In this document: positions 60,735 to 64,000 of the stretch, piece by piece | How the letters are laid out: every line of letters starts with the position of its first letter | Position numbering within the stretch: the first letter of the stretch is position 1 | Source of the DNA: Fusarium oxysporum f. sp. lycopersici 4287 | Taxonomy: Eukaryota; Ascomycota; Sordariomycetes; Hypocreales; Nectriaceae | Reading direction: 5' to 3' | NCBI RefSeq assembly: GCF_000149955.1 | Contig: NC_030990.1 | Coordinates: 2,686,627 to 2,750,626, forward strand | Length of the DNA stretch: 64,000 bases | The notes under the pieces: model-generated | What the model was told of the DNA's origin: nothing | Database searches by the model: none | The model's input: the letters and a program-made list of their open reading frames with translations, nothing else | Made by a program: the position numbers and the translations under genes

Positions 60735-63700
60735 ATGGAGAACGACATACCTACCATCCAGGTCCCTGATGGGCGATCTTCGAGGAGAGACCGCCTTATG
60801 GGCAAGCTGTTTGGTGCCAAAGACCGCAAAGGCGAAGAAGCGCGGTCCGCTGCCAATGTCGAATCATTCCTCCACAGCTCCTCAGACAATCTAACAATCA
60901 CAAACCCTCCCCCGCCTCCCCCGCCGTCGTCGCTTCCAAAGCTGGCCAAGCTCGATACCACATCAATCTCTCGTTATCCTCAAGCTTTAGGACTTAATCA
61001 TGCAGCCCAGCAAAACCGTCCTCTCGTCGCAGGTCGACCTGATACTACAAAGTCACCGAGACGAAGCCCACGGCCCAACAAGAAAGGTCTGACGGTGAGG
61101 TTTGATGATACTGCTCCCGAAATAATTGGCGAAGGAGGTGATGAGTCCGAGATACCTACTCAAGAGATCTCGAAGCGCAAAGTGGCCCGTCCCAAGCAAC
61201 AACCGCAACAACCGCAATCATCACAACCACCACAACCTCCGGCTCATCGTAGAGCCCCAATGCCGCCAGGACGACCCCCTCCTCCTGATTCAGCTGCTTC
61301 AGGCTCACCCGTAGACGATTTCCGACCAAAGCCTTTGTCTCGAACCCAAACAGGCTTCTCGTCAATTTACACACCCGATTCCGACGAAGAGTCTGAGGCT
61401 GGACTTGACCGTAATTCTAAATCAGACGAGCTGGTCTCACCTGTATCTGCGCAGCAGCACTCACTTAGCCCAGGAAGACCAATAGGCGCGAGGTTTTTGG
61501 GCCCAGCAGCAAGACAAGATGAGAATAGGAGGTCATATATCGAGATTCATTCTGCGCAGCAGCGAGAGGCAGAAGGCAGAGCCTTTGCCGAAGCTGCTCG
61601 GGTAGCCAGTGCCACCTCTGCATCCTCACACAATTGGGACGACCCCCATTCCGCCACGCCTCTTTCGTCTTCTCCAATTGAATCACGAAGACGAGGGCCT
61701 CCATCTCCCGAAGCTCAAGTCTCGAAACCGAGCCTCGAGTACAGCCCTGCAGCTTCTCTCCATTCCAACTCATCCTCGTATTCTCCTCCCGCGCCCCCAG
61801 CTGCAGTTCCAGCCTCTGCTCCTAGCTTATCTGGGTCCCCGTCTGGGGCTCAGGCCCCAGCTCCCACTGCGGTTTCTGCAACCTCTACTCCAACCTCAGA
61901 AGTCAACCAATTGTCAAGGCAACCGAGCATCGCACCGCAGCGTGCTCCTCCCATGATGGCTTCTAGAGCATTGTCTGTAAGAGTCGCTGATGGTACTTCT
62001 GCAGCTGCTGAGCAAGCCCTTGAGACATTCACCTCCAGGACAAGCCATCTTTTTGAGCTCTTCCGCCTCCATGCAGAATCTGTGAAGCCTCTGTCGACCT
62101 GTTCATTGATTGAATTTGGCCGTGGCGCACTATGGTGGTTTCTCAAAGGTCGCATGGGTTTGGAGGTCGCAATCAGGGAAAGGCCCAATTCTCCTCAGGG
62201 CCAGATGCAAAACGACAGGGATCGCCAGCAGGCATATGCTAATTTGGCCAAAGCATTCTGGCTTTGCGAGCTCGTAATTCCAGAAATTGCACAAGCGCAG
62301 GGGATTGAAATTGACGCCGAAGTCGACGACGTTAGCACGAGTCTGGTCTCATCGCTTAAGAAGCTGGCAATGTCTATGAAACGTAACGGCTTCTTGCCTC
62401 CTGAAGATGCATTTTTACCACAGAGCATAGACAAGTCGATATGGGTTGAGTACCCACCTCTGAGCCAAGATATGATTGCTCTTCTTTCTGGCAACTGGGC
62501 TTCGGGTCTCACAGCGATGACAAGCCCGATGTCTAAGTTGAGGCTTCTTGATTCTCTCCCCGTGGGCGATACTACCGATAACTTCAACTATGGCAGAGTG
62601 CCAGCTGATGCCTATCTTATGGAACAAGGCCACGAAGACCAAAAACTCTATTTTCCGTGTTTGCTCTCCATGGTTCGTCCGCAGAAGTCTACCGGGCTTG
62701 TTTTCATCCTCGCCAGTCAGAACGGCCACGTACAGCTTGTCATTCAAGAGAACAAGAACGTTGGTCCAATCTGGGACGATGTGCGATGGCGAAAGGAAAC
62801 ATGCACTGTCGACATTCGATTACGACGTGGCTTCATGTTGACCATTCAACTTGTTCAGCAAGACTTCAGAACACTGTGGAACATGTACGATTTTGGAAGC
62901 AAGGTCAACAACTCCCTTTATCCACGAAGTGATGAGAGCATGGTATTCAGGTCAACATTGCGGTCGTTCCAGGTTATGGATGCAGACCCCAACTATCGTC
63001 AATTCCCCAAAGAGCCAACACCATATTGTGAGATCTCGCTTTTTGAGAAGCTTTACAAGGAGAACGGCCCTGCAGCTACTCGTACATGGCATCTCGGTTT
63101 CCGAATCGCTGTGGTGACTGGACCAAAGACAAGGACACTGAGTGGTGTTCAACATGTGTATTCCCCAGCTCAGCCTGTCCAGTTCGGGTTCTTTCGCGGT
63201 GATGGCGATGCTCCGTCTTTGGCTATCAAGTATGAGAATGGCAAATCCAAGGGTCGCATGGTGATGGTGTTTAGTGATGACAAGGCAAGAATCAAGTTTC
63301 ACTCGATTCTTACCGGAACTGCTCTGGACCATGACGAGAAGATTTACTCAGACGTGCCACTCAAGAACTTCTCTGTGGCTCAAAGTCTCCGTGAGCCCTT
63401 GGGTATGGCTCCATTCAGTCGTATGCCTTGGAAGGCCGTGAGAGTGGTCAATGATGAGTATGGCGGAGAAATGCCCCCAACAGTCTTGGCCGATCACCTC
63501 AAAGTTGTAATAGACTATCAGAATGGTAATGTTGCTGATCGCATCAATGTGGCACCCGGGGAGTTACGTGTTAGGCTGGAAGTGAGCAACGCTAAAGTCT
63601 TTCGAGTTCTTCGGCAACCACAAAAAGACATGACTATCTCGGTCTCTGAGGCGCAGGTGCCCAAAGAGCTTCCCAGGAACATGTCTGATGCATTGCAGCT

Positions 63701-64000
63701 GCTGAGACACAATCAAACGATTCGAACGTTCGAGTTCAATAACTTGAAGGACCTGCACGATTTCCAATATGCAATGACGGGTTTCGAGGTGATCTTCGAT
63801 GCCCTTGCAGTCACATTTGCCATCCAGCGACGTCGTATGGTTGTACCAATTCATAAAAAATGGGAAGCAGGATACACCCGAATCCAGGTTATACGACAGG
63901 AAGACAAGCAGTTACAGCTGCTGGCCTTCTTTGAAGACTTCCATCACGGACACTGCATGAACTTCCTCTTGAAGGGAACCGACGTTTATGAGAGTGTACA
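60735..64000 (+). CDS. Long hypothetical protein, C-terminus beyond window
   Basis: A single open frame from the ATG at 60735 runs to the window end, at least 1088 codons without a stop. I do not recognise a named family. The first ~430 residues are disordered and rich in Pro, Ser and Gln, including PPPPPPPSS near residue 58 and PRRSPRPNKKGLTVRFDD. From about 430 the sequence looks folded and highly constrained: ALETFTSRTSHLFELFRLHAESVKPLSTCSLIEFGRGALWWFLKGRMGLE, then KAFWLCELVIPEIAQAQG, VRWRKETCTVDIRLRRGFMLTIQLVQQDFRTLWNMYDFG and FHSILTGTALDHDEKI. The style (a basic, Pro-rich N-terminus plus a beta-rich region with short alternating strands) suggests a large cytosolic or membrane-associated adaptor, but no function is claimed. 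The start is the first ATG after a long pyrimidine-rich leader. Confidence 0.85.
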   Translation, partial: MENDIPTIQVPDGRSSRRDRLMGKLFGAKDRKGEEARSAANVESFLHSSSDNLTITNPPPPPPPSSLPKLAKLDTTSISRYPQALGLNHAAQQNRPLVAGRPDTTKSPRRSPRPNKKGLTVRFDDTAPEIIGEGGDESEIPTQEISKRKVARPKQQPQQPQSSQPPQPPAHRRAPMPPGRPPPPDSAASGSPVDDFRPKPLSRTQTGFSSIYTPDSDEESEAGLDRNSKSDELVSPVSAQQHSLSPGRPIGARFLGPAARQDENRRSYIEIHSAQQREAEGRAFAEAARVASATSASSHNWDDPHSATPLSSSPIESRRRGPPSPEAQVSKPSLEYSPAASLHSNSSSYSPPAPPAAVPASAPSLSGSPSGAQAPAPTAVSATSTPTSEVNQLSRQPSIAPQRAPPMMASRALSVRVADGTSAAAEQALETFTSRTSHLFELFRLHAESVKPLSTCSLIEFGRGALWWFLKGRMGLEVAIRERPNSPQGQMQNDRDRQQAYANLAKAFWLCELVIPEIAQAQGIEIDAEVDDVSTSLVSSLKKLAMSMKRNGFLPPEDAFLPQSIDKSIWVEYPPLSQDMIALLSGNWASGLTAMTSPMSKLRLLDSLPVGDTTDNFNYGRVPADAYLMEQGHEDQKLYFPCLLSMVRPQKSTGLVFILASQNGHVQLVIQENKNVGPIWDDVRWRKETCTVDIRLRRGFMLTIQLVQQDFRTLWNMYDFGSKVNNSLYPRSDESMVFRSTLRSFQVMDADPNYRQFPKEPTPYCEISLFEKLYKENGPAATRTWHLGFRIAVVTGPKTRTLSGVQHVYSPAQPVQFGFFRGDGDAPSLAIKYENGKSKGRMVMVFSDDKARIKFHSILTGTALDHDEKIYSDVPLKNFSVAQSLREPLGMAPFSRMPWKAVRVVNDEYGGEMPPTVLADHLKVVIDYQNGNVADRINVAPGELRVRLEVSNAKVFRVLRQPQKDMTISVSEAQVPKELPRNMSDALQLLRHNQTIRTFEFNNLKDLHDFQYAMTGFEVIFDALAVTFAIQRRRMVVPIHKKWEAGYTRIQVIRQEDKQLQLLAFFEDFHHGHCMNFLLKGTDVYESV

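Overview
The window reads as nuclear DNA of a filamentous ascomycete. The best guess is a Fusarium-like Sordariomycete. The evidence is short introns (about 50-130 nt) with GTRNGT donors and CTAAC/CTGAC branch points, compact housekeeping genes with fungal domain layouts, pyrimidine-rich leaders, and small very AT-rich patches in an otherwise balanced background, which resemble RIP-decayed repeats. The species is an inference; no marker in the window fixes it.

Layout. 0.8-8.5 kb: three + strand genes, a UBE2W/Ubc16-type E2, the SM protein Vps33, and an LSD1-type histone demethylase (SWIRM, amine oxidase, HMG box). 8.9-14.2 kb: ATP synthase gamma (ATP3, -) and topoisomerase I (TOP1, +) share an 875-bp divergent promoter. 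15.1-16.3 kb: a GPI-anchored CRH-type cell-wall transglycosylase (-). 16.3-29.7 kb: a 13.4-kb stretch of ordinary base composition with no credible gene, ending at the stress regulator MSN2 (29.7-31.5 kb, +), whose leader carries small upstream ORFs. 33.7-36.2 kb: diphthine-ammonia ligase DPH6 (+). 36.5-40.6 kb: an unusual block holding a truncated, frameshifted aldo/keto reductase relic, an AT-rich patch, an intact argininosuccinate lyase gene with a changed active-site-loop residue, a broken C2HC-finger/exonuclease-like relic, and a small AT foldback element. 41-45.3 kb: a DUF202 membrane protein and an Hcs1/SMUBP2-type helicase. 49-51 kb: a conserved-looking protein of unknown function. 51.7-57.1 kb: three compact genes, OCT1 (-), MIC26/27 (+) and DUS2 (-). 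From 60.7 kb a long unknown protein runs off the right edge.

How the genes relate. They do not form one pathway or a biosynthetic cluster. ATP3, OCT1 and MIC26/27 serve mitochondrial energy conversion, precursor maturation and cristae shape; OCT1 and MIC26/27 share a 507-bp divergent promoter. VPS33 (vacuolar fusion), CRH (cell wall) and MSN2 (stress transcription) act in growth and stress. DPH6, DUS2 and the Hcs1-type helicase act on the translation and nucleic-acid machinery. I see no clearly new multi-gene system. The most unusual parts are the 36.5-40.6 kb block and the large gene-free interval upstream of MSN2. No tRNA, rRNA, CRISPR array or intact transposon was seen.
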